62,000 nucleotides of DNA, taken from Cristatella mucedo (lineage: Eukaryota; Bryozoa; Phylactolaemata; Cristatellidae). Location: assembly GCA_009760855.2 (NCBI GenBank), contig WPIO01000069.1, forward strand, positions 612,501 to 674,500, read 5' to 3'. Below are positions 51,901-60,673 of the stretch, piece by piece. Below the pieces are notes generated by a model, which was not told the DNA's origin, did no database searches, and saw nothing but the letters and a program-made list of their open reading frames with translations. Positions within the stretch are counted from its first letter, which is position 1. Every line of letters begins with the position of its first letter. The position numbers were made by a program, and so were the translations under genes.

Positions 51901-54900
51901 AATGTTGTTCTTCTGCTCTGCCACTCATCCTGAGGTAGCCAGCGTGGTCCGCGTCGCAGCGAGTTGCATTTTCTTGAACTTGCATGGACAGACACGGTGC
52001 CTGACTGGTTTATCTGCTATGGACTGTAATATAATAATGATGATAATAATAACTCACTTGATAAAGCGCCCTCAGAGAACTTAATCTCTTTCTAGGCGCT
52101 TTACATTTGCTGCAAAGTGAAATGCAATTGAATGGTAAGTAAAATCATGCTTGAAAAACAAACGAAATGAATAACATGGTTAGGGGTGACATGCACAGGG
52201 TCAGCATGCGAATGTGGTTAGTGGCAGCATGCACAGTGTCAGCACGCATAAGCACATCAAGGACGAATCACAGGGACCCACTAAATGCTGTCCTAAATAG
52301 GTGTGTTTTTAGGTTCCTTTTAAATGTGGTCAGGTCGGGGGATGTTCTGACGCAGGTCGGGAGGGAGTTCCAGGCTTTGGGAGCATATGAACTAAATGCA
52401 CGGTCTCCAAAGGATTTGAGGTTTGTACGAGGTATTTGTAGACTGTTTGATTCCGAAAAGCGGGTGGTACGATGCTTGGCCTGATGGGGGAGTATATCTG
52501 AAAGATAGGCTGGAGCCAGAGAATGAAGGGACCTAAAAGTGAACGACAAAACCTTGAAGTCAATCCGTTGCTTGACTGGTAGCCAGTGCAGGTCGGCGAG
52601 AAGTGGAGTAATGTGGCAACTGCGACACTCACGACAGACAAGTCTAGCTGCAGAGTTTTGCACCAGCTGCAATCGCCTGATCGCACATGCTGGTAGGCCA
52701 GTAAGCAGTGAGTTGCAGAAGTCGAGACGAGATGTCACGAATGCATGGACCAACTTGGACTTGGTATCCTTATCTAAACAAGCCCGAATTTTAGCAATGT
52801 TATGAAGCTGAAAATAGGCGGATTTGACTGTGGAGCTGATATGGTCGTCTAACGAGAGGTCGCTTTGGAATATGACACCTAGATTTCGAGCTGATTCAAC
52901 TGGAGATATGCTGGCAGAGCCAATTTTGAGAGTCAGCCTTTCCAATTTCTGAATCACACTGGGTTTGCCCATAACAAGTAAGTTAGTTTTATCATCGTTT
53001 AGTTTTAGAAAATTTGCTGCCATCATGCAGTAATGCTTTTGGTGAGCCGTGATGGCACACTAGGTGTAGGTGGCTGCTTTTCAGGGCTGTTCTAGGTCCC
53101 GAGGTTACGGGTTCGAATCCTGCAGTGGGCGATTCTTTATTGCCCACTGCAAGCGGTGGTGATTGCCGTCAAGGCTCCTCTGTCGCTATACAAAAGAGGC
53201 TGTTAAATCAGCTAGTATGTTTTTTTATTTTATTTGCTAGTTCATTCGGCATGCGCTGAAACGTGTCTGCTGTCTGTGAGACCTCAGTCGAGCTGCACAC
53301 GCATCTTTCAAGGAAGCGGCCATGGGCAATTGGCAAGCCGAGATAATGGCTTGCTGCCGCTCGTACATGGCTGCATCGATGGGAGGCCACGTTTTCTGGC
53401 TCTAATTGTCACCTGCTCGTCGACATGCTTGTAGATATGCCGGGATCCGGGCGCCAGCTGGCAGGCACAGGAAGGAGCAGCCATGGGTGTGTATCTGCAT
53501 GTCGTGGCTTCCTGCATATGGGCGGCGTGTGCGTGCCGGACACGACAAGTAGTCAACGATGGCAGTGCTCAGTTTTCAGTAGCAGTGTTTCCCTGCATGC
53601 ATGCAGCCACAGCTGCTACTTGTCGAATCCTAGTGTAGCTGCCTTTGCACTCACTGCTGCCGCTGCTGCCATGCCCTTTACTGTTGCTCGTCGAGGATTG
53701 TTAAAATGTTTGCCACTAGAGATGCCTAGAAAGAGGTTTGAGTGTCTCTTAGGGTGGCATGCAGATGCTTTCTTATTATTGTTGTTAATCGTATTATTAT
53801 TATTAGAGATTTGTATCAATTCCTTAGATCCAACTAGCACACTTCTTTTGTAGAATGAAAGTGTGGTATAAGCCATGGGGAACTTTAGTATAAAGTTGCT
53901 GCTGCTGCTGCTCCCTCTTGTTTGCTTTACATGCTGTACTACTCATTCGTACGGCTCAATCTTGCCTATTTTGCAGCATCCTTTTTACGAAATTTCACGA
54001 AAGCTTAGTTACATGGATAGGCGATCGCACTTCACGACCCAGTTCGTTTATTTGAATCTTGCAGTGGGTAATTTTATATTACCCACGGCATGCAGTGGTG
54101 ATAGCTCTTAATGCTCCTATGCTGCCATATAAATGAGGCCATTAAATCGGCTAACCTCTTTAAAGCCCAGTGGAAGGGCCGTGCTGCAAAAGGTAGGATT
54201 AAGCTCATCCTGGCCGCTCACTCGTGAGCTCGATATAGGCTCGGCAGTCTGAGGCTTAGAATCTAGATGTCTGCTGCTAAATTCACTGGAATACACACGA
54301 ACACTTGACTGTGTTCAAAACTCCCCTTTGTTAATGTCCAATCTTAATATCAATCAGGCAAATGGGCTTTTGCTTGCAAAATGTTGCCCTTGGTTCTGCT
54401 GCTTCTGGCACTAGGCGTTTGCGTGGTCACCACTGTGTTTACCCTGACGTTAATCCGGCCAGACGTTCACACAAGCACTATAATTTCTACCCTACCGTTC
54501 ATGTGTGCTTTCTCCTTCTGAGTTACAGCAGTTGGCGTCGTCATCAGGCGGTTTCATATGACTGTCGAGTCATCGAGTCGTAAGACACCCATGGCATCCG
54601 CACCGCCTGCAGATCCGGCTCTCCAGAGCTCCATACACCCACTAAAAGTAGGTCAGACCCGTGCTGGCATGCTGCTAGTCCATGAATACAGAGTCGATGC
54701 ATTTGCCCATCACGCGTAGGCTTGGAGGTTTGCTTAATAATAATAATAATAATTCACTTGATAAAGTGCCCTCAGAGAACTTATCTCTCTCTAGGCGCTT
54801 TACATTTGCTGTAAAGTGAAATGTAATTGCTTGCAAGCAAACATTTTTTGGCCGTCTTGCATTTGCTGCTGCCGCTAACTATGCTCGAGGGGGTGCACAT

Positions 54901-55789
54901 TTATTCTGTCATTCCAGTTCGGCAAGGACCAGCGGTTGACTCACCTACCTGGCTTCATCAGTGGCAACATATTCGACGTGGCATATCGGTTACTTCGCCA
55001 TGAGCAGCTGAGCATACGCGAGTTTGGCATAAAAGCTGTGTCATCCTATCTAATGTGCTGTGACTTCGAGGCAAGTGCACTATCGAACCCCCACCACACT
55101 CTGCTCCTCCCCGACGACTTAGCTCGGTACTTTTTGGAGCGGACTGTTGATGCTTTGCTTCCTCCTCGAGCTTTTGTGGCAAATGTATCCCGTGGCATTC
55201 TCCAGTGGGGATGCAGCCCTTCCCCATTGAGTTAGCTGATTCTGGCCGAGGGTTTAATTTTTTTTTTCTGTGATAGCAGCTGACTGAGCCCTCCACGAAG
55301 CCGTAGTGTTTTCGGTACTGCGAGCAAGGCTATTCGACCGATCGTTGCTCTTACATCTGTTGCTTGAGATACTGTCAGAGGCTCCGCCAAGTGTGTGTGT
55401 GGGCAACACTGACGATTGAGAGATAGTCGGCCAGAAAGCTTTCGGCCGATTTAAAATTAAGTAAAAAGTGCTAATGTATCGATACATGGCACAGCCAGAA
55501 TTAATCTAGATGGGTCAGACCTTGACCCAGAGACAGCCGATTGTAGGTAGACTGCACAGTCTGGCTTTGGATTGGACCAAGGGTAAGGTCTAGGGCCCAT
55601 CGGCCCCAACGGTATGCTTACATGTCTTAGCTTTGTGTCAAGTTGATGCTGTGATAGTGCCACCTTCTTCACAATATTGTATGCAACCGGAATTTGGCAC
55701 ACTACCACCCTTTTGTCAAGTCATTTAGCCTTCGCTCAGTTTACGTTGTGCAATCAAATGCTGTACCAGCAAGTATTGGCTTATGGTCA

Positions 55790-55863
<74 letters not shown>

Positions 55864-58800
55864 CCCTTTTTCTCTTCCTTTCACTTTCTTGCAGGGTGGC
55901 TCGCATGCCAATCACATTAAGCATGGCTTAAGCTAATGTTTGGCAATCGTGAGTTCTTTCAGATTGCAAAGCCGGCTTTCTTAAAGCACATGACCGAAAG
56001 ACCAAGCTAAAAAGTCATAAGTAATAACTTAGCATAGCTTAGAAGCAAGCAATCTCAATTCTCACAATAGGCATCGCCAACACATTCTTTTGTGGCCTCT
56101 GCACATAATTATGGCATCTTATTAAGAAAATGATCTATTGCTTTAATGTGAATGGTGAGGTCCAGACTGGCTACCTGCGGTTACAACATGCAAAGTTCGG
56201 TGGATGTTTGATATAGATCTTGAAGCCAAGTTATTCTGAGCATTTACAGTCTATACGTCTGTGACCATTTCCTTACTTAGTCTTCATAATCGTGCAGCAA
56301 GACGCTTACAAATAGTGCTACACTCGGCAGCTTGGCTTATCTGTCCCAACTTGGCACAGTGCGCCTTCTTTCTCAGACATGGGCTAGCTCCTCACTTGCC
56401 AGTGCATCTTACTCCAGGGTCGCAGCACTCACTTTTAGGTTCGTTTGCTCTCTTGCTTTCACTTAACTATCTGCACTACATCATGCTCCTCAGACTTCCC
56501 TCGCACTGCTGCTCCTCTGATCCTGCTGGTTTAATAATAATAATAATAATAATAATACACTTGATAGAGCGCCCTCAGAGAACTCAATCTCTTTCTAGGT
56601 GCTTTACATTTGCTACAAAGGAAACACGATCGAATGGGTGAGTGGTATCATGGTTGATAAACAACATGAATAATTTGGTTAGGGTGACCTGCACAGGGTC
56701 AGCATGCTCGTGTGGTTAGTGACAGCATGCAGCAGTGTCAGCACGCATAAGCACATAAAGGACGAATCACAGGGACCCACTAAATGCTGTCATAAATCGG
56801 TGTGTTTTAGGTTATTTTTAAATACGGTCAATTCAGGGGATGTCGTGACGGAAGTCGGGCAAGAGTTCCAGGCTTTGGGAGCATACGAACTAAAGGCACG
56901 GTCTCCAAAGGATTTGAGAGTTACTCGAGGTACTGGTCAACAGTTAGATTCCGAAAAGCGGTGGTGCGATGCTTAGCCTGGGGGCAGTAGATCTGATAGG
57001 TAGGCTTGAGCCAAAGAATCAAGGGACCTAAAATTGAGTGACTAAACCTTGAAGCCGATCCGTCACTTGACTGGTAGCCAGTGCAAGTTGGCAAGAAGTG
57101 GTGTGACGTGGCAATTTCGATGCTCATGACAAACAGGCTTAGCTGCAGAGTTTTGCACCAGCTGTAAGTGCCTGGTTGCATAGGCCGGTACCAGCAAGCA
57201 GTGAGTTACAGAAGTCAAGGCAGGATGTCACAGATGTATAGACCAACTTAGATGTGGTATCCCTATTTAAACAAGCCCGACTGTTGGCAATGTTTTGTAG
57301 CTGCAAGTAGACAGGCTTGATTGTGGGGCTGATGTGGTCATTTAACGAAAGGTCACTTTGGAACATGACACCTAGATTTTGTGCAGATTCAACAGGAGAT
57401 ATGCTGGTAAAGCCGATTTTGAGCATTAGCCTTTCCAACTTCTGAATCACAGTTGGTTTGCCCATTACTAGTAAGTTAGTTTTATCATCATTCAATTTAA
57501 GAAAATTTGTTGTCATCCATTTTCGGATGTCATTAATACATGCAGCAAGGAGTTGAGAGAATTTTATGTGCAGGGGGCTGGGAGGGATCAGAGCAAAGGT
57601 ACAACTTTGTGTCATCCACATAGAAGTGAAGGCCTAGATTGTGCTTGGCATTCACATCGGCAAGAGGGAGAGTATAAACCGTGAAAAGAAACGGACCAAG
57701 CATGGAGCCCTGAGGTACCCCATATTTCAAAGGTACTTCAGATGATCTGTTTCCATTCACATCAATACTCTGGAGTCTCCTACTGAGATAGGACCTGAAA
57801 CATTGCAGAGCAGTGCCAGTGATGTCACCCAGATTAGGGGTGTTCTAGCAAGACTTGGTGATCGATAGTATCAAAAGCTACCGAAAGATGGAGCAAAGCC
57901 AGCTGAGATACTCTAATAATAATAATAGTAATAATAATAATACAACCAATAATAATAATAATAATAATAGTACAATTAATAAAGCACCCTCAGAGAGCTC
58001 AATCTCTTTCTAAGTGCTTTACATTTGCTGCAAAGGAAGTGTACCCATGTCTGCATTCCTAAGTAGGCCGTTGTACACCTGAAGCAATGCTGACTCTGTC
58101 GAGTGATTAGTTTTGAAGCCAGACTGGAACTTGCTAGCAAGGTTAGAAGTTTCAATATGAGTTCAGCTGGTCTGCCAGGACTTGTTTCAGTGTCTTTGAT
58201 AGGAATGGTGAAGGTAGCCTGGGCGGTAGTTGCTCAAGTTCTCTTGGTCTAGTGTTTTTTTCTTGAAAGTGGCCTGACTACAGTTTTTTGGAATGGTGCT
58301 GGGACATGACCTGAGGCTAATGACAAATTAATAATGTTAGTTATGCACGGCAGCATCAGATCAATGCAACGTAGGAGTAGGACAGTGGTTTATAGTATGC
58401 TTGTAAACCATGGCAAATGCATCGAGTTGTTAAGTGCTCGGATAGTGATGGCGTTATATTAGGTTGCTGAACAAATAACTTGTTTAACTATGATTAGAAA
58501 TGTTTGGAAATTGTGTCACCAGTTCCTGCATACCTAAAATGTAGAACTGGCTTCCAAGTGACATAACTTCTATGGCTTGATGATTTTTTAAATTGAAGTT
58601 AAAAACTCACCTACTCTAGATACTTGTGCATAATGCCTTTCTGAGCTTACCTGTGTTCTCTACTTGTTGTAATGCTTCCTTGCCAGGCTGTTGTTAAGAG
58701 CCTAAAAATATATTTAGTGCCCGCAGGGGCTATCAAAAAGATATGTGAGTTTTCCTAATATGGTTAGCAATATCTAATGATTACTGACCTTTCAAAAAGT

Positions 58801-59873
58801 TGGGCTTGCTTACCTAAGGATACCTCAACCAAGTAATTGCGTTGATTTGTGACAGCCATTGAGACTTCTGTAACTTCTGCTTTCAGACCCTCCTGTTTGT
58901 ACCATAAGATGCTTAAATTTGGTGCAAACCTCGGCGACTAGGCTCCCCTGTCGTTGAACGCTGAACTTGCCATATTAGACCACTTCTCTTCTTACGCAAC
59001 GACAACTACTCTCCAACTGCCGACTATGGAACATCTTTTTCAGTGGTCCTGAACTGCTACTTCTGTGCTACGCACTACCTCAACTGCTCTCCTGACTCTG
59101 CTATGCTTCCCACTTTCTCTTTGTTGCGTGAGACAATGAAGTCTGTTGGCTACCGAATGCGTACCGAAAGCCGCTTAGGCTGTGAGTGTGCTATACAAAA
59201 CTCTCCTGCGTAACACCCACATGGTCTTTATGACTTTGTGGAGTTACTGACGGAGATACATTACATTCTCACAGATCTTCACTGGCTTATGATCAATCAA
59301 TGTATGTACTTCAGAGTTCTATCATTCGCTTTTAGATCATTTCAATTTATTTCTGTGGTCTACCTATCTGAAATACTTGCCACTCAGGCTCTGATTTTTA
59401 CCATCTGCAGTTTTGACCCGAGTGTTTTAGCTGTCCCTCAAAACAACCACAAATCCTTTGGAGACCGTGCCTTCAGTTCGTGCGCTCCCAAAGTCTGGAA
59501 CTCATTTCTTACGGACGTTACGATAGTCCCTGACTTAACGGTTTTTTAAAAACTATGGTGAAAACCCACCTGTTTTTCACAGTATTTGTTCCATCTGTAT
59601 CAATCTTCATTTGTGTGCTTATACATTGCCGACATTGTGCAGATAACACTAAACATTTACTTTGCTTTTATTCCAGCATATATGATTCATTTCTCTCATT
59701 CTGCAGCCCAAATATTTCATAATTTGTATTACTTTTACTCTTAGAGAACTGACTTTGTATTTAGTATTTGCAGAAATCTGATGTGCACCTCCTTATTTCT
59801 TTCTTTAAAGGAAGCAGTTAGAACACTTGACGACGTTGTGATCCAGATACGAAGAGGCTGCGGCATGAATGAT
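39576..59873 (+). CDS. unnamed HEAT/ARM-like repeat protein, partial gene
   Basis: I do not recognise a named orthologue. Eight exons join in one open frame: 39576-39994, 40183-40244, 44671-44702, 51473-51601, 53435-53486, 54532-54647, 54918-55070 and 59811-59873. The boundary phases match throughout (2, 1, 0, 0, 1, 0, 0), giving 342 codons without a stop. The N-terminal 140 residues include an acidic, Ala/Ser-rich stretch (about 35-70). From about residue 170 the sequence looks like paired amphipathic helices: FDQAK-HLVVAGLGDCWSAVR, FQLEQLESFFMSIVT, SWQAQEGAAM, VVIRRF, LPGFISGNIFDVAYRLL and LSIREFGIKAVSSYL. This is the spacing of HEAT repeats, so a scaffold role is likely but not shown. The start has a good context (CAACATGA). 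Introns range from about 0.19 to 6.8 kb and hold most of the repeats in this part. The 3' end is beyond 59873. Confidence 0.75.
40183..40244 (+). CDS. HEAT-like gene exon 2
   Basis: Acceptor TTATCGTTACAG, 62 bp, donor GTGATT. The first base completes the Trp codon, followed by 20 codons (MSAQRISLAMLHAYIFALDR) and one base of a Glu codon. Confidence 0.65.
40400..41697 (-). mobile_element. LINE-B, 5'-truncated with long ORF
   Basis: It lies about 155 bp after exon 2. The tail is (ATAC)n-type (TGTA repeats at 40401-40430 on the plus strand). A 397-codon frame (41700-40507) covers RT palm to C-terminus: [67 protein letters not shown] and GDRSFSSAGPRLWKSLP. The catalytic YADD reads YAAD, so even this open copy should be inactive. 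Truncated at about 41697. Confidence 0.9.
41698..42842. other. intron sequence with a GACA/GACT and GA repeat
   Basis: Low-complexity GA, GACA and GACT repeats at about 42461-42547 create long spurious frames on both strands. No exon was identified. Confidence 0.5.
42843..43660 (+). mobile_element. LINE-A with a nested LINE-A 3' end
   Basis: Host pieces at 42843-42953 and 43126-43660 ([17 protein letters not shown]-like, then the GDRAF block). A minus-strand LINE-A tail lies between them at 42954-43125. The 8-bp direct repeat ACAGTTAA flanks the insert (42946-42953 and 43126-43133). Confidence 0.75.
42954..43125 (-). mobile_element. nested LINE-A 3' end with internal inversion
   Basis: (AAT)n and 3'UTR in minus orientation to about 43050, followed by plus-orientation 3'UTR words (caattgcatttcc, twice). 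An inverted 5' part like this is typical of twin priming. Confidence 0.65.
43664..44090 (-). mobile_element. LINE-A 3' end, degraded, with an opposing remnant
   Basis: Minus-strand 3'UTR and C-terminal start at 43664-43945, then a plus-strand 3'UTR remnant at about 43946-44090 (gaagtta/ctgaggg words and a TTA tail). Confidence 0.6.
44091..44670. other. intron sequence, no repeat recognised
   Basis: Moderate GC. An open stretch at about 44219-44310 has no clear splice phase and was not used in the gene model. Confidence 0.3.
44671..44702 (+). CDS. HEAT-like gene microexon 3 (32 bp)
   Basis: Acceptor GGCATTTCTCAG, then AG plus ten codons (MDVLLFDQAK), donor GTAGGT. Its two leading bases complete the Glu codon begun in exon 2, and it ends in phase 0 as exon 4 requires. 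The joined helix reads ALDR-E-MDVLLFDQAK-HLVVAG. Confidence 0.6.
45135..45215 (-). mobile_element. LINE-A 3' stub
   Basis: About 80 bp of terminal 3'UTR (aatctctttctgggcacctt), directly before a second LINE-A tail. Confidence 0.5.
45216..46105 (-). mobile_element. LINE-A 3' half
   Basis: (AAT)n tail, 3'UTR with a short internal duplication at about 45356-45425, and C-terminal and thumb blocks (LTNLKPFGDRAFNSYAPKAW, LLADLQWLPVKQ). Several frameshifts. Truncated near 46105. Confidence 0.85.
46108..46490 (-). mobile_element. LINE-A 3' end
   Basis: A second tail and 3'UTR placed head-to-tail directly after the previous copy, extending into the GDRAF-like block (SFGEPAFISYAPKAWN). Confidence 0.8.
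46795..46915 (+). mobile_element. SINE-B, 5'-truncated
   Basis: Nearly identical to the copy at 20010 from gttaaggtgctcgccccgac onward, including the gggctcgagcccc B box and the LINE-A-like 3' hairpin. Followed by an ATT-rich tail. Confidence 0.85.
47440..47570 (+). mobile_element. LINE-A fragment, degraded
   Basis: Keeps the [19 protein letters not shown] region in damaged form (cttctgtgactcacta, then ggtgcaaaattctgcc). Confidence 0.45.
47571..48349. other. intron sequence, nothing recognised
   Basis: AT-rich. Short frames on both strands lack motifs. Confidence 0.35.
48350..49908 (+). mobile_element. LINE-B, 5'-truncated
   Basis: The plus strand carries RT from the KPGLDTEVLANYRPVSFL-like block through SAAFDTIDHDVLLERL, YHFYATDTQLYSS and SENFLKSIDDKTELLLIGHP to the C-terminus, 3'UTR and an (ATAC)n tail. 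A few frameshifts and stops. The catalytic motif reads YATD. Confidence 0.9.
49909..50045 (+). mobile_element. LINE-B 3' stub
   Basis: A second, more diverged LINE-B terminal segment directly after the tail of the previous copy (tttctttgtttcgtgagatg, ending tggagatacatta). Confidence 0.7.
50165..50335 (+). mobile_element. SINE-A
   Basis: Head gtgagccgtgatggcacact, gtcgtgggttctaatcctgc (B-box region), gtgggcgatcctttattgcc and terminal hairpin through gttaaatcagct. Confidence 0.9.
50495..50775 (-). mobile_element. LINE-B 3' end
   Basis: A minus-strand 3' end that includes the last coding codons (YSPTADYGTSFSAVLNCYFY, then AMLPTFSL). Confidence 0.85.
50841..51472. other. intron 3 sequence, nothing recognised
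   Basis: No repeat recognised apart from a short LINE-A-like tail just before it (about 50785-50840). Confidence 0.35.
51473..51601 (+). CDS. HEAT-like gene exon 4
   Basis: Acceptor CACTGTACTTCTGTTGTAG, 43 codons in phase 0, donor GTCAGA. Encodes a likely helix pair, HLVVAGLGDCWSAVRSACAG then LLDRFQLEQLESFFMSIVT. Higher GC than the flanking introns. Confidence 0.75.
52030..53027 (-). mobile_element. LINE-A, young 5'-truncated copy with 252-codon ORF
   Basis: (AAT)n tail, complete 3'UTR and an uninterrupted frame (53026-52268) from FLKLNDDKTNLLVMG through [37 protein letters not shown] and LLADLHWLPVKQRIDFKVL to LKTHLFRTAFSGSL. It covers the RT thumb and C-terminal region only, without YADD, so it is not autonomous. 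It lies in an intron of the HEAT-like gene in antisense orientation. Confidence 0.92.
53040..53222 (+). mobile_element. SINE-A, well preserved
   Basis: Head gtgagccgtgatggcacact, perfect B box ggttcgaatcc, gtgggcgattctttattgcc and terminal hairpin (tgtcgctatacaaaagaggc) through gttaaatcagctag. It begins 13 bp after the end of the LINE-A copy. Confidence 0.92.
53435..53486 (+). CDS. HEAT-like gene exon 5
   Basis: Acceptor CATGCTTGTAG, 17 codons plus one base, donor GTGTGT. Encodes ICRDPGASWQAQEGAAM, a typical HEAT-repeat turn and helix start. The donor choice rests on phase: it leaves one base, which exon 6 completes. Confidence 0.55.
53690..53812 (+). mobile_element. LINE-A 3' remnant
   Basis: Decayed terminal hairpin (tgcctagaaagaggtttgag) followed by a TTA-rich tail. 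Confidence 0.55.
54020..54165 (+). mobile_element. SINE-A, degraded
   Basis: Keeps cgcacttcacgaccc, tgaatcttgcagtgggtaat, gcagtggtgatagct and the terminal gaggccattaaatcggctaa. Confidence 0.65.
54532..54647 (+). CDS. HEAT-like gene exon 6
   Basis: Acceptor CTTTCTCCTTCTGAGTTACAG with CAG at 54529-54531, 116 bp, donor GTAGGT. It completes a Val codon, then encodes GVVIRRFHMTVESSS and a Pro/Ala/Ser-rich linker ending IHPLK. The open frame and exact phase on both sides support it; the linker part has no homology recalled. Confidence 0.55.
54735..54838 (-). mobile_element. LINE-A 3' stub
   Basis: (AAT)n plus about 85 bp of terminal 3'UTR, in the 270-bp intron between exons 6 and 7. Confidence 0.8.
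54918..55070 (+). CDS. HEAT-like gene exon 7
   Basis: Acceptor TTCTGTCATTCCAG, 51 codons in phase 0, GC-type donor GAG/GCAAGT. Encodes LPGFISGNIFDVAYRLLRHE and QLSIREFGIKAVSSYLMCCD, a clear HEAT helix pair. Protein-like composition stops abruptly at the donor. Confidence 0.8.
55071..55792. other. intron 7 sequence, no feature recognised
   Basis: The frame continues open past the donor to 55235, but without HEAT-like pattern. Confidence 0.4.
55793..55862. repeat. (TC)n microsatellite
   Basis: About 34 CT/TC units. Confidence 0.98.
56240..56530 (+). mobile_element. old LINE-A fragment
   Basis: The plus strand keeps RRLQIVLHSAAWLICPN and FLRHGLAPHLPVHL, recognisable as the LINE C-terminal block. 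Confidence 0.5.
56533..58420 (-). mobile_element. LINE-A, long copy with inserted solo 3' end
   Basis: Minus strand: (AAT)n tail at 56533, 3'UTR, C-terminal block, thumb (LKIGFTSISPVESAQNLGVM), palm (LHFYVDDTKLYLC, KYGVPQGSMLGPFLFTVYT) and LSVAFDTIDHQVLL-like sequence to 57913. A LINE-A terminal segment with two AAT tracts then interrupts (57914-58045), and RT sequence (FQSGFKTNHSTESAL-like) resumes to about 58420. Frameshifted and inactive. Confidence 0.85.
57914..58045 (-). mobile_element. solo LINE-A 3' end inside LINE-A RT
   Basis: Two AAT tracts and about 85 bp of terminal 3'UTR occupy the same place in the RT as the insert at 1938-2040. Flanking words are shared (gatagtatcaaaagctacc on one side, cattcctaagtaggccgttg on the other). 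Confidence 0.75.
58460..59760 (+). mobile_element. old LINE-A, split by LINE-B
   Basis: Plus-strand LINE-A remnants at 58460-58991 and 59269-59760 ([39 protein letters not shown]) flank a LINE-B 3' end. Confidence 0.65.
58992..59268 (+). mobile_element. LINE-B 3' end nested in LINE-A
   Basis: Begins in coding sequence (NDNYSPTADYGTSFSVVLNC) and runs through the 3'UTR to ggagatacattacatt. LINE-A continues on each side. Confidence 0.85.
59811..59873 (+). CDS. HEAT-like gene exon 8
   Basis: Strong acceptor (CCTTATTTCTTTCTTTAAAG), 21 codons in phase 0, donor GTAAGG. Encodes EAVRTLDDVVIQIRRGCGMN plus Asp, which continues the helix pattern after CCDFE. The rest of the gene is not identified in the window. 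Confidence 0.65.
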
Positions 59874-60011
59874 GTAAGGCAGCATGCGGATAACGCTAGC
59901 TGTACAAGCTTAGCAAGTTGCATTTGCAGAATTTGTAGACCCGACATTAAAAATATAATTCAGGAATTTTTATTGTTGTGTGCTAGAACTTTTCTGAAAG
60001 TTCTAGTCAGC

Positions 60012-60182
60012 TTGGTGAGCAGTGATGGTACACTTGGTAAGCCGGTTGCTTTTCCCAACCTTGGTCCCGAGGTCGTGGGTTCAAATCCTGCAATGGCGAT
60101 CCTGTATCACCCTTGCAAGCAGTGGTGATAGCCTTTAAGGCTCTTCTGCCACTATACAAAAAGAGGCTGTTAAATCAGCCAC
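60012..60182 (+). mobile_element. SINE-A
   Basis: Head gtgagcagtgatggtacact, ggtcgtgggttcaaatcctg (B-box region), gcgatcctgtatcacccttg and terminal hairpin ending gttaaatcagcc. It lies about 140 bp after exon 8. Confidence 0.88.
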
Positions 60183-60492
60183 TGCTTTTTTATATGACTC
60201 TGCCAGTTATTCCATTAATTCCTTAAGATCACATGTTTGTGACTCTGGTGTTTGCGTTTGCAAGTAGCTTCAACGGCTTCTTGCGCCCATGCTGCTGTGC
60301 ACAATACATTAAATAAACTTTAGGCTTCTGCCATATGGTGGTCGACGCCATTGCATGTATGACAGAGCTTTTTTTGACAACTAAGGACACTATTCTTTGG
60401 TTTCGGGAGTTAAAATGGGGCTTTTGGCACCAACTACAAACATGTCACATCTGCCACAATTGATTCGGCATGCATAATTAAAAACCATAGTG

Positions 60493-60665
60493 CAGTGGTT
60501 CTCAGCCTTCCTAATGCCGCGACCGTTTATTACAGTTCCTCATGTTGTGGCGAACCGCAACCATAACATTACTGTGTGCAAAATGTGGAAATACGTGTTT
60601 TCTGATGGTCTTAGGTGACACTTGTGAAAGGATCGTTCGACCTCCAAAGGGGTCGCAAACCGCAG
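60493..60665 (+). mobile_element. SPIN-like hAT MITE (non-autonomous)
   Basis: A 173-bp element beginning CAGTGGTTCTCAGCCTTCC and containing cctaatgccgcgacc, acagttcctcatgttgtgg, tctgatggtcttaggtgac and gatcgttcgacctccaaagg, the characteristic word order of SPIN ('Space Invader') hAT elements as I know them. The centre is deleted, and part of the 3' terminal repeat is missing before the final AACCGCAG. An 8-bp direct repeat flanks it: ccatagtg (60485-60492) and ccatagta (60666-60673), the duplication length of hAT insertions. No transposase is present. Confidence 0.85.
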
Positions 60666-60673
60666 CCATAGTA

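Noticed and set aside
52268-53026. 252-codon open frame as a possible host gene
   Set aside because: LINE-A thumb and C-terminal region, repeated many times in the window and 5'-truncated.
53435-53545. Longer version of exon 5 ending at a GTAGTC donor
   Set aside because: It would give a Cys/Ala-rich tail (VASCIWAACACRTRQ) unlike a HEAT repeat and uses a weaker donor; the shorter exon fits exon 6 by phase and sequence pattern.
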